Source: CAYUNA01 sp047629355
GTDB lineage: Bacteria; Bacteroidota; Bacteroidia; Chitinophagales; Saprospiraceae
DNA: 11,074 bases
Reading direction: 5' to 3'
Assembly (NCBI GenBank): GCA_047629355.1
Contig: JBLHWU010000202.1
Location: 1-11,074 of the forward strand
Position 1 is the stretch's first letter. Every line of letters begins with the position of its first letter. The notes under the pieces are model-generated. The model saw nothing but the letters and a program-made list of their open reading frames with translations. It was not told the origin of the DNA and did not search any database. Shown here in pieces: positions 4,863-11,074 of the stretch. Position numbers and translations under genes: made by a program.

Positions 4863-6911
4863 ATGCATATCCGTTTGGTGATGATTTTCTGTCACTGTAT
4901 CCTGTTTACGCTCCCCATACTTGCGAATCCAATAGATTCCCTGTTAGAGATTTTGCCGACGATTTTAGATCCTGAAAAAAAAATTGACATTTTACTAAGC
5001 CTTTCTAGCTTTTCCACTTACGATGACCACCTCAAACAATTCGATTATGCCAATCAAGCTTATGAAATTTTTCATAAAAATCAAATAGCTAACGACAGCT
5101 TACTTGCAGAAGTGCTTTATTATTTGGGCAGCGCCAATGAAAGCATCAATCAAAATAAAGTTGCTTTACAGCTGTTTGACCAATCCGCAAATATTTCGAA
5201 AAAATTAGCTCTGGACAATCTTGACTTTTATATTTTCAATAATAAAGGAATTGTTTACGATAAAATAGGGTATTTTGATTTAGCTATTGAAAATTATCAA
5301 AAAGCTTTAAAAATTGCAGAAACCAAGCAAGATGCAGACAAAATTGGTATAGCAGCTAATAATATTGCAATCATTTATACTACTTTAAAGGACTATGATA
5401 AAGCCCAAGAACTTCTTCAGAAAAGTTATGCTGTTAGCGTAGAAGTAGGTGATGAATATGGTACTGCAATTACGCTCTGCAATATGGGTGACGTTTCTTT
5501 TGACCAAAAAAATTGGGACGAGGCAACTTCCTATTTTAGTCAAGCATTGCATATTGTAGATTCCTTGGACATCAATTATGGAATCGCACACGCCAATCTA
5601 TATTTGGGGCTAACCTTGCAAATGAAAGGTCAATTAGAGTTAGCGAAACAGCATTGCCTGAAAGCTTACGAAGTCGCGGAAACGTATAGTTTTGCGGAGC
5701 CTTTAGGAAGGGCAGCCTTGGGTTTGGCAGAGCTGAAATTAGCGAAAGGAGAGTACTTAAATTCTATCGTCAAAGCAAAGGAGGCATTGAATCTAATTCA
5801 AAAAATGAACTCTAAGGAAGTAACCGCCAAAGTCTATAAATGTTTGTCTGAAAACTACGAAGCAATCGGTGATTTTGCAAAAGCCTTGACCTATCGGCAA
5901 CAATATGAGATTGAGCAAGACAGCCTTTTTGATGAAGAACGAATCGCTAATTTCTCGGCTTTGGAATATAGATTTAACACCAAAAAGAAAGATGCTGAAA
6001 ATAGCTTATTGAAAGCAAAACAACTAAGGAATGAAGCAACTATTAAGCAACAATCTATAATTGCTTGGGCAATCGGTAGCATTTTATTACTTTTTGGATT
6101 GTCAACTTGGGTGCTGTTTTTTCAAAACAAACAAAAACAACGCTACAATAAAAAACTAAAAAAAGAAGTAGCCGAACGCACGCAGCATCTGCAAGCCTCC
6201 AACGAAAAGCTATCCACTGCCAATCAAGAATTAGAGCAATTTGCTTACATCACTTCCCATGATTTAAAAGAACCCTTGCGCAATATTTCTGGATTTTCGA
6301 GCTTAATTCAACGAAATATTAAGCAAGAGAAGTACGAAAACTTGGATGAATATCTTGGCTTTATCAGTCAGAATACTCGACAGATGCACGCCTTGATTGA
6401 GGATATTTTAGCCTATTCAAAAGTCGGAAATTCAAAAGAAATGGGTAAGACGACTTCGTTGGCACTCATCATTGAAAATGCTAAAAATGATTTGCATTTA
6501 TTAATGGAAGAGAAAAAAGGTCAAATCATTTATACCAACCCGACACTTGTTCATAAATCTGCGAGTATTTTGTTGCCCTTTCAAGTTTCCATGATTTTTA
6601 AAAACCTGATTGAAAATGGACTAAAATACAATCGACATGCAAAACCAATTATAAAAATTACGCACGCTATCAAAAATAATTTCCACGTTTTTAACTTTCG
6701 CGATAACGGGATTGGCATTAATAAAGAATACCATAAAAAGGTCTTTGAAATGTTTAAACGACTGCACCATCGTGGTGAATATAATGGGTCGGGTGTGGGT
6801 TTGGCAATTTGTAAAAAAGTTGTGCAGAATTTGAAAGGACAATTGAAAATTGTTCAGTCGGATGAAACAGGGACTAATTTTGTGTTGAAAATTCCAATCC
6901 ATCATAAGTAA
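4863..6911 (+). CDS. TPR-containing sensor histidine kinase
   Basis: A 682-residue membrane sensor kinase. A signal peptide (about 1-21) is followed by a periplasmic array of about seven tetratricopeptide repeats (about 82-356), the presumed sensing domain. A helical linker, one membrane segment (about 399-421), a charged coiled-coil (about 422-458) and the kinase core complete it. The phospho-accepting His466 lies in the HisKA box AYITSHDLKEPLRNISG. The ATPase domain has the N box with Asn585 (NLIENGLKYN), the G1 box DNGIGI (614-619), an F box (VFEMFKRLH) and the G2 box GSGVGLA (642-648). All catalytic motifs are intact. There is no receiver or DNA-binding domain, and no response regulator gene lies in the window, so it is an orphan here. 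The upstream 141-bp spacer has only a weak -7 match (TTTATTTG, about 4808-4815). Confidence 0.93.
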   Translation: MHIRLVMIFCHCILFTLPILANPIDSLLEILPTILDPEKKIDILLSLSSFSTYDDHLKQFDYANQAYEIFHKNQIANDSLLAEVLYYLGSANESINQNKVALQLFDQSANISKKLALDNLDFYIFNNKGIVYDKIGYFDLAIENYQKALKIAETKQDADKIGIAANNIAIIYTTLKDYDKAQELLQKSYAVSVEVGDEYGTAITLCNMGDVSFDQKNWDEATSYFSQALHIVDSLDINYGIAHANLYLGLTLQMKGQLELAKQHCLKAYEVAETYSFAEPLGRAALGLAELKLAKGEYLNSIVKAKEALNLIQKMNSKEVTAKVYKCLSENYEAIGDFAKALTYRQQYEIEQDSLFDEERIANFSALEYRFNTKKKDAENSLLKAKQLRNEATIKQQSIIAWAIGSILLLFGLSTWVLFFQNKQKQRYNKKLKKEVAERTQHLQASNEKLSTANQELEQFAYITSHDLKEPLRNISGFSSLIQRNIKQEKYENLDEYLGFISQNTRQMHALIEDILAYSKVGNSKEMGKTTSLALIIENAKNDLHLLMEEKKGQIIYTNPTLVHKSASILLPFQVSMIFKNLIENGLKYNRHAKPIIKITHAIKNNFHVFNFRDNGIGINKEYHKKVFEMFKRLHHRGEYNGSGVGLAICKKVVQNLKGQLKIVQSDETGTNFVLKIPIHHK

Positions 6912-6960
6912 GTACTTGGACACAATTAATCGAACATCTAAAAAATATCTTTTTCTATGA

Positions 6961-7036
6961 TTTTCCTATAAAAAATACTTCAATAACACTGGCTATTCAA
7001 GAATTTTTAAAGAAAAACTATCGAAAAAATCTTGTC
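6961..7036 (+). repeat. dispersed intergenic repeat, copy A (diverged)
   Basis: This copy begins TTTTCCTATAAAAAATA and contains the 34-bp core at 6975-7008, which matches copy B (7929-7962) at 24 of 34 positions without gaps. The core includes the shared GGCTAT. It ends in a hairpin (CAAGAATTTTT near 6998, AAAAAATCTTG near 7025). It lies 50 bp past the kinase stop, in the same orientation as the gene. Confidence 0.6.
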
Positions 7037-7062
7037 TAAAAATTTTACCTGATTAATTACTA

Positions 7063-7092
7063 CGCGTTACTTAACAGCAAATAAGTAACGTG
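7063..7092. repeat. 11-bp hairpin between kinase and pyrophosphatase
   Basis: CGTTACTTA (7065-7073) pairs exactly with TAAGTAACG (7082-7090), extended by a G-T and a C-G pair, around an 8-nt loop. The arm sequence GTTACTTA recurs as the centre of the 2752-2786 palindrome. There is no T-run. Confidence 0.55.
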
Positions 7093-7150
7093 TTCAAAAA
7101 TGAATTCGATATTTTTGACACCATTCATAAAAAAATCTGAATATCTGGCG

Positions 7151-7158
7151 TAATTTTG
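7151..7158 (+). promoter_or_regulatory. candidate -7 element (TAATTTTG) for the pyrophosphatase
   Basis: An exact TAnnTTTG match 47 bp before the chosen ATG; no good -33 TTTG lies at the usual distance. A second exact match, TATTTTTG, is at 7110-7117. The matches support starting the protein at 7206, because a GTG at 7158 would lie inside the promoter element. Confidence 0.35.
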
Positions 7159-7205
7159 TGAAAAACAATGGACATTTTGAAGAATGTCTTAAAAACATCA
7201 ACGCT

Positions 7206-7805
7206 ATGAAATTATCGCTTACTACTATTTTTGTCCTCCTGTTCCTTATTTTTAGCTGTAAAAATTCTACGAGTACAGATACGCAAACCTTACCCGTTTT
7301 TGCTGAAAAAGGCATCAATATGGTCGTAGAAATCCCTGCTGGTACTAACCATAAAATTGAAATCAACAAAGCAACTGGTGCATTCGAAAATGACAAAATC
7401 GACGGAAAAACACGTATCATCAACTTCCTACCCTATCCTGGAAATTATGGTTTCATTCCCTCGACTTTGATGGACGAAGCACGTGGTGGCGACGGAGACG
7501 CACTTGATATTTTGATGATTGGAGAATCTGTTGAGACGGGTACCGTTGTACAAATTAAGCCTATTGGTGTACTTTTGTTGAAAGACAATGGCGAGTTAGA
7601 TACGAAGTTGATTGCGATTCCTGCCGATAGTTCTAAAGTCGTGATGCAAGCGTATAATTTTACTCAGTTTTCGGTGCAACACACCGCAGCTAAAAAAATG
7701 ATTGAAGATTGGTTCTTGAATTATAAGGGTCCTGGAGAAATGGAATTCTTGGGCTGGCGCGATGAAGTCTATGCTCTGGAAGAAATTCGGAAGTGGCAGA
7801 AATAA
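7206..7805 (+). CDS. ppa: family I inorganic pyrophosphatase, lipoprotein form
   Basis: A 199-residue family I inorganic diphosphatase, which hydrolyses pyrophosphate to two phosphates with Mg2+. By comparison with the E. coli enzyme, the metal ligands are all present: D96, D98 and D101 in GGDGDALD (E. coli D65, D67, D70), and D127 and D132 in DNGELD (E. coli D97, D102). E42, K50, E52, Y81 (NYGFIP) and Y173-K174 also align with active-site positions. The usual Pro of the D-x-D-P-x-D signature is Ala99. Unlike the cytoplasmic enzyme, it starts with a lipoprotein signal peptide (LLFLIFSC), with lipidated Cys18 and a Ser/Thr-rich linker, so it acts outside the cytoplasm. The start ATG 7206 gives a clean signal peptide; the upstream GTG 7158 would add 16 residues in front of it. 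It is a single gene with repeats on both sides. Confidence 0.92.
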   Translation: MKLSLTTIFVLLFLIFSCKNSTSTDTQTLPVFAEKGINMVVEIPAGTNHKIEINKATGAFENDKIDGKTRIINFLPYPGNYGFIPSTLMDEARGGDGDALDILMIGESVETGTVVQIKPIGVLLLKDNGELDTKLIAIPADSSKVVMQAYNFTQFSVQHTAAKKMIEDWFLNYKGPGEMEFLGWRDEVYALEEIRKWQK

Positions 7806-7903
7806 CGGGTTGCGGGTTCTGATACAACCTATTCCTTACAATTCATTACTTTTCAAAAACTTAGGCAAAGTAAAATAATAAATTAGTCATTTATAAACTG
7901 CCC

Positions 7904-7986
7904 TTTTTCCTTCTAAAAAATACAAAAAATAGTTCCGTGACGAAGGCTATGCAATGATTTTTTGAATTCTTTAGAAGAAAAAATTA
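7904..7986 (+). repeat. dispersed intergenic repeat, copy B (interrupted by MITE)
   Basis: This copy starts TTTTTCCTTCTAAAAAATA and has its 34-bp core at 7929-7962 (ATAGTTCCGTGACG and on through GGCTATGCAATGATTTTT). The core matches copy C at 29 of 34 positions. It begins about 100 bp past the pyrophosphatase stop in the gene's orientation. The 183-bp MITE is inserted at its 3' side. Confidence 0.7.
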
Positions 7987-8169
7987 GTAACTACTCAGGT
8001 ACTTTAATTTATTGATTATCAGTTATTTATAGCTTTTTTTAAAAATGATATTTGTCTGATTTTCTCAATTTTTTGACAAAAAATCATTTTTTTAACATTT
8101 CCGTAACTTAAAATACATTATTTTAACTACTTTTAACTAAAATAGACTAAAAACCACCTGAGTAGTTAC
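7987..8169. mobile_element. 183-bp MITE with IS66-type ends and 8-bp target duplication
   Basis: The ends are perfect 14-bp inverted repeats: GTAACTACTCAGGT (7987-8000) and ACCTGAGTAGTTAC (8156-8169). Both ends are flanked by the direct repeat AAAAATTA (7979-7986 and 8170-8177). IS66-family elements are known for ends that begin GTAA and for 8-bp target duplications, so this is most likely a non-autonomous derivative moved by an IS66-type transposase. The interior has no gene. It holds a strong imperfect hairpin: AAAAATGAT (8041-8049) with ATCATTTTT (8083-8091), and TTTGTC (8051-8056) with GACAAA (8075-8080). Confidence 0.8.
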
Positions 8170-8177
8170 AAAAATTA

Positions 8178-8392
8178 CTATCCTAAAACGTCAAAGTAGC
8201 GGTAAAAAATAGGCCCACCAAGTTTAACAAGTTTATTTAATGCTTATTCCTAAGACTAACTCTCCTCAACCAATGAGGTAAATGACCAAATTATTGATGC
8301 TCATTTTTGTATCCTTTGTATGCCTATCTAAGTCTTTTTTTCGGTCAATTCAATAAGATTTTTTTCCAAATCAACTTTCATTTTAGCATAGC
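8178..8392. other. non-coding spacer, nothing recognised
   Basis: The stretch between the MITE and the next hairpin has no credible reading frame. It contains TTGATGCTCATTT (8294-8306), which is the exact reverse complement of a 13-mer at 2485-2497 in the loop side of the FNR-upstream hairpin. It also has a 5-bp CCTCA/TGAGG hairpin at 8264-8278. I see no promoter or RNA gene. Confidence 0.5.
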
Positions 8393-8405
8393 TTTCCGTG
8401 ATGGC

Positions 8406-8503
8406 AAAATATCGTTCAGGCTCATTTTTTAAGTATTGGCATTTTATAAAAAAAATAGTTAAATATTTTATAGCAAAAATGAGCTACACTCCTCCGATAT
8501 TTT
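8406..8503. repeat. two-part hairpin of the GCTCATTTTT family
   Basis: The outer arms AAAATATCG (8406-8414) and CGATATTTT (8495-8503) and the inner arms GCTCATTTTT (8420-8429) and AAAAATGAGC (8475-8484) are each exact reverse complements, nested with small internal loops. A TTCCGTGATG sequence (8393-8402), as in repeat copy C, lies directly to the left. ACCTGACAAATTAC (8504-8517), similar to the MITE right end, lies directly to the right. Confidence 0.65.
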
Positions 8504-8514
8504 ACCTGACAAAT

Positions 8515-8539
8515 TACTCAAAACTACTCAAAACTACTC
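8515..8539 (+). repeat. 10-bp tandem repeat (TACTCAAAAC), 2.5 copies
   Basis: Two exact copies of TACTCAAAAC followed by TACTC, about 80 bp upstream of the 8616 start. The spacing of one helical turn could suit a binding array, but with only 2.5 copies it may be simple slippage. Confidence 0.7.
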
Positions 8540-8615
8540 TTTTATAGAAAAAACTGCTTCATTCCCCCATTATTATCAAAAATCCTTATTAATTTGTCCC
8601 TCAAATTAAAAACGA

Positions 8616-9821
8616 ATGCAAAGAATATTCTTAATCTTCACTTGTTGGATTATCAGCCAAACCAGTTTTTCACAAACTGATTTCTCGGGCGTTTGGACGG
8701 GTGTCGTTACGCAAGAAAATAAAGCGATTGGTTTTTTTTACCAACTCAATCTGACCCAAGATGGCGCAGAAGTGAAGGGTACTTCCTATTCTAAAACGGA
8801 AGATGAATCCAAAACTGGTGAGTTTGCCGTGGCGGGTGTTGTTGAAAACAACGAACTAATTTTACAAGAAGTCAATCAGTTGAAACCGAAGGATGAAAAG
8901 TGGTGTATGAAGAATTTGAGGCTGAAATTATCCGACAATCAAGCCAGTGTTTGGGTTGGTGGAGCATGGACAGCGACAGGTTGTTCCCCTGGAAAAGTTA
9001 GATTGGAACGAAAGCGAAAAGGCGATTTTTCAACAGATGGAGTGTCCAAAGAAGAAGCTATTTTTGGCAGTTGGGCAGGCTCCTTATCTCAGTCCGACCG
9101 CGAATATGGTTTCTATTTTGAAATGAACTTAGCAACCAATGATATCGGTACTTCCTATATCGTGGCAGAAGGAAATGGCGGTAGTTGTACACATGACATG
9201 ACTTGGATTTTGATAGGTAATTCCTTTAATTTTTCCGAAAATGAAATCGTACGTAAGGAAAAACCTAAGTGGAAATGGTGCATCAAATCAGGTAGTTTAA
9301 CCTTTCGAGAAGAAGCCAACAAATACGTAATGGAAGGCAAATGGGAAGGCTATATCGAAGGATTCACAATGGAAACTGGAGCTTGTGCATCGGGAAATTT
9401 ATATTTGGAAAAACCCATTATACGCAGTCGGGAAGAATTTCAAAAAATGGACATAAGCATGTATGAGGTCAAGCAAAATCGAGAAGTGAAAGTCGCGCGA
9501 ATGTTAGAAGTGCACAGTCCTAATTTGAAAATAAAAGTATGGGACAATGGGATTGTCGATGGCGATGTTTTGTCCTTGTTTTTAAATGGAGAAATGCTAT
9601 TTGACAATCATCGAGTTACCAAAAATAAACGGGGCATCAATGTCGAATTAAAAGAAGATATCAACCTACTAATCTTACACGCCGAAGACCTCGGAGACAT
9701 TAAACCAAATACCGTCGCCGTATCAATTCATGATGGCGTCAAGGAACAGATTTTGATATTGAGTTCTAATCTTCGCGAGAGTGGCGCAGTGATGATTAAG
9801 CAGTTTAAAATGAAAGAATAA
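8616..9821 (+). CDS. secreted protein with two homologous beta domains and a C-terminal domain
   Basis: A 401-residue exported protein of unknown function. The signal peptide (about 1-20) ends SQTSFSQ before TDFSG. Two related beta-rich units follow. Unit 1 (about 23-131) starts FSGVWTGVV and has IGFFYQLNL, EKWCMK and GCSPGKVRLE. Unit 2 (about 149-265) starts IFGSWAGSL and has YGFYFEMNL, WKWCIK and ACASGNLYLE. Each unit carries a WC...C pair (Cys97/Cys123 and Cys222/Cys257) that could form a disulfide; Cys191 is extra. The C-terminal domain (about 282-398) contains LKIKVWDNGIVDGDVLSLFL and ILHAEDLGDIKPNTVAVSI. From memory, this type recurs at the end of secreted proteins of Saprospiria-like Bacteroidota, with no assigned role. 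There is no lipobox and no obvious type IX sorting signal. The upstream -7 match is weak (TTAATTTG, 8589-8596). Confidence 0.87.
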   Translation: MQRIFLIFTCWIISQTSFSQTDFSGVWTGVVTQENKAIGFFYQLNLTQDGAEVKGTSYSKTEDESKTGEFAVAGVVENNELILQEVNQLKPKDEKWCMKNLRLKLSDNQASVWVGGAWTATGCSPGKVRLERKRKGDFSTDGVSKEEAIFGSWAGSLSQSDREYGFYFEMNLATNDIGTSYIVAEGNGGSCTHDMTWILIGNSFNFSENEIVRKEKPKWKWCIKSGSLTFREEANKYVMEGKWEGYIEGFTMETGACASGNLYLEKPIIRSREEFQKMDISMYEVKQNREVKVARMLEVHSPNLKIKVWDNGIVDGDVLSLFLNGEMLFDNHRVTKNKRGINVELKEDINLLILHAEDLGDIKPNTVAVSIHDGVKEQILILSSNLRESGAVMIKQFKMKE

Positions 9822-9860
9822 TTCCTAGATATTCATTCAAATTCACCTAAAGAATACGGA

Positions 9861-9994
9861 ATAACTAAATGCAGATTCTTGGAAGAGCAGTTTTACGCTC
9901 ATTTTTTGCTTTGAAAGTTCGATTTATATTCATAATAAAGTATTTTCAAAGTAAAAAATGAGCACAAAATATCATGTCAAGAATCTATAGTTAT
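9861..9994. repeat. long imperfect hairpin, GCTCATTTTTT family
   Basis: The inner arms GCTCATTTTTTGCTTTGAAA (9897-9916) and 9944-9963 pair at 19 of 20 positions; the exception is G-T. The stem continues through TTTT/AAAA, AGATTCTTG (9873-9881) with CAAGAATCT (9978-9986), and ATAACTA (9861-9867) with TAGTTAT (9988-9994). The loop is 27 nt. This 134-bp structure fills most of the 334-bp spacer between the 8616 and 10156 genes. The rest (9995-10155) shows only a possible promoter before the next gene. Confidence 0.75.
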
Positions 9995-10107
9995 TTTTTT
10001 GCGTTCCTAACTCAATTCACCACTCATAAGCAGCATTTTTTCTTATCAGTCGTTGTTTATTATACAATCCTTTTAAAGAAAACAGAGATACGCTCTCCTT
10101 GATTTAA

Positions 10108-10140
10108 TTTGAAAAAACTAATTTATAATTTAATCCTTTG
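10108..10140 (+). promoter_or_regulatory. possible promoter of the 10156 lipoprotein gene
   Basis: TTTG at 10108-10111 is followed after exactly 19 bp by TA at 10131. The -7 half reads TAATCCTTTG, which has two bases more than the TAnnTTTG consensus. The start codon follows 16 bp later. The match is imperfect. Confidence 0.25.
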
Positions 10141-10155
10141 TACAATAGATAATAA

Positions 10156-10947
10156 ATGCTACAAAATTTACTGCTAATTTTTGTTTTCGTTGGACTTTTA
10201 AGTACTTCCTTTTCCTGTAAAGTGACGAATGACGAGGATACATCGATTAATGTTGACCCCATTTTCAACTTAGAAATGGTCGAAGATTTACAAAATAATC
10301 GGGAATTGAGTTTTTGGGTACGGTCCATTGAATTGCAGGAATGCGTCAATTTTACGATTAGTTACAATTTAGAGAAGACCACCTCCGAAATCAATATTGG
10401 ATTAAACGATATCATTCCACCCTCCGATTGTATCATTGGTAATGAACCTGCGGAAGCAGAACTCAAACTTGGGTTCTTACCGCTTGGACGGTTTTTTAGT
10501 ACAGAATTTAACCTTAAAAACACCGTTCAAAACAAAGGGAAACTAACAATCAATACGGATGCTTATCTTTTAGAATTGGAGTCAATGGATGGGCTTGGAA
10601 GCGTAACGGAAAAGCTGTACAAAGTTCCTAATAACCTTATTTGGGGATATACCGCCTATCATAATGATGCTATTGCTGAAAATGTTGCGACCAATTTTCA
10701 AGCAAACTTATCCGAACTAACCAGTGAAAAGACATTGTCTACGGGCTATTACGGACATTTTTCGATTGCAGAAGATGCTGCTTTAAGTTTCGTTCAAAAT
10801 CCTGATTTTCAAAAAGTGACTACCTTTTATTATAATTATTTTGGCGAAAGTCAAGAATTAATAGATTTGATGGAAGATTATCGAAGCAATAATAATGCGA
10901 ATGACATTCAGTTTAAAATTTTCACCGCTAAAGGAGAAGTTTTTTAA
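10156..10947 (+). CDS. lipoprotein of unknown function
   Basis: A 263-residue protein with a lipoprotein signal peptide (LLLIFVFVGLLSTSFSC); Cys21 is the lipidated residue. The mature start CKVTNDEDTS has acidic residues only from position +6, so surface export is uncertain. The mature part is mixed alpha/beta and acidic. It has two cysteines (Cys63, Cys92) that could form a disulfide and an aromatic patch near the end (VTTFYYNYFGESQELIDLMEDY). I recognise no domain or catalytic motif. The start ATG 10156 places the lipobox at the normal distance. The gene is alone, with the long hairpin upstream and dispersed repeat copy C about 75 bp downstream. Confidence 0.83.
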   Translation: MLQNLLLIFVFVGLLSTSFSCKVTNDEDTSINVDPIFNLEMVEDLQNNRELSFWVRSIELQECVNFTISYNLEKTTSEINIGLNDIIPPSDCIIGNEPAEAELKLGFLPLGRFFSTEFNLKNTVQNKGKLTINTDAYLLELESMDGLGSVTEKLYKVPNNLIWGYTAYHNDAIAENVATNFQANLSELTSEKTLSTGYYGHFSIAEDAALSFVQNPDFQKVTTFYYNYFGESQELIDLMEDYRSNNNANDIQFKIFTAKGEVF

Positions 10948-11020
10948 TCGATTTAATCGAATAGGTAAGTAAGTACGTAACACTATTTATTGGGGTAATT
11001 TGAAAACATCTTTATTCCGC

Positions 11021-11074
11021 TATTTTCCTCTTAAAAATAGTTCCGTGATGTAGACCATGCAACGATTTTTAAAA
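11021..11074 (+). repeat. dispersed intergenic repeat, copy C (cut by the window end)
   Basis: This copy begins TATTTTCCTCTTAAAAATA, with the 34-bp core at 11037-11070 (ATAGTTCCGTGATG onward). It matches copy B at 29 of 34 positions. It lies 73 bp past the stop of the 10156 gene, again in the gene's orientation. Its right part is outside the window. Confidence 0.7.

Noticed and set aside
5385..6923. Minus-strand reading frames of 63 to 100 codons
   Set aside because: They lie antisense within the histidine kinase gene and show no independent support.
7158..7205. GTG start 16 codons upstream for the pyrophosphatase
   Set aside because: The GTG begins on the last base of a TAATTTTG promoter match and would bury the signal peptide; ATG 7206 gives a standard lipoprotein signal.
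10104..10349. Minus-strand reading frame of 81 codons
   Set aside because: It is antisense to the start of the 10156 lipoprotein gene and its promoter; no motif or signal was seen.

Overview
The window comes from an AT-rich Bacteroidota genome. The evidence is: TAnnTTTG-type -7 promoter elements, lipoproteins with Bacteroidota-style signals (one with a C-K-K-D-D start), no clear Shine-Dalgarno sequences, a TPR sensor kinase with a periplasmic repeat domain, and an FNR of the thioredoxin-reductase-like type. The secreted two-repeat protein with its WDNGxVDGD-type C-terminal domain suggests a relative of the Saprospiria, but that placement is inference.

Layout. 1-501: the 3' part of an IS4-superfamily transposase, frameshifted at an A8 run. 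It abuts, without a gap, a PAP2 phosphatase gene that has lost its 5' end (502 to about 932). 949-3216: a minus-strand redox group, in transcription order a 2[4Fe-4S] ferredoxin, a ferredoxin-NADP reductase and a [2Fe-2S] ferredoxin. The spacers between these genes are full of heptanucleotide tandem repeats, palindromes and a MITE-like insertion. 3634-4122 (minus): a small two-TM protein with a PH-like soluble tail, read from a promoter that carries four phased copies of a 10-bp motif. 4410-4721: a small Cys-rich lipoprotein. 4863-6911: an orphan TPR sensor histidine kinase. 7206-7805: a family I inorganic pyrophosphatase made as a lipoprotein. 8616-9821: a secreted protein with an internal domain duplication. 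10156-10947: a lipoprotein of unknown function.

How the genes may work together. The two ferredoxins and the FNR plausibly form one NADPH-linked electron-transfer module. The kinase, pyrophosphatase and exported proteins are each spaced widely enough to be single transcription units, and I see no pathway that ties them together. I find no defence system, CRISPR array, prophage, biosynthetic cluster or RNA gene.

The most distinctive content is non-coding. There is a 183-bp element with 14-bp perfect terminal inverted repeats beginning GTAA and an 8-bp target duplication (an IS66-type MITE). A second MITE-like element of 167 bp has a 6-bp flanking duplication. A 34-bp repeat core lies downstream of three different genes in the same orientation. 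A family of long hairpins is built on GCTCATTTTT. A phased 10-bp operator-like array recurs, as a 9/10 match, in a terminator-like hairpin upstream of the FNR gene.
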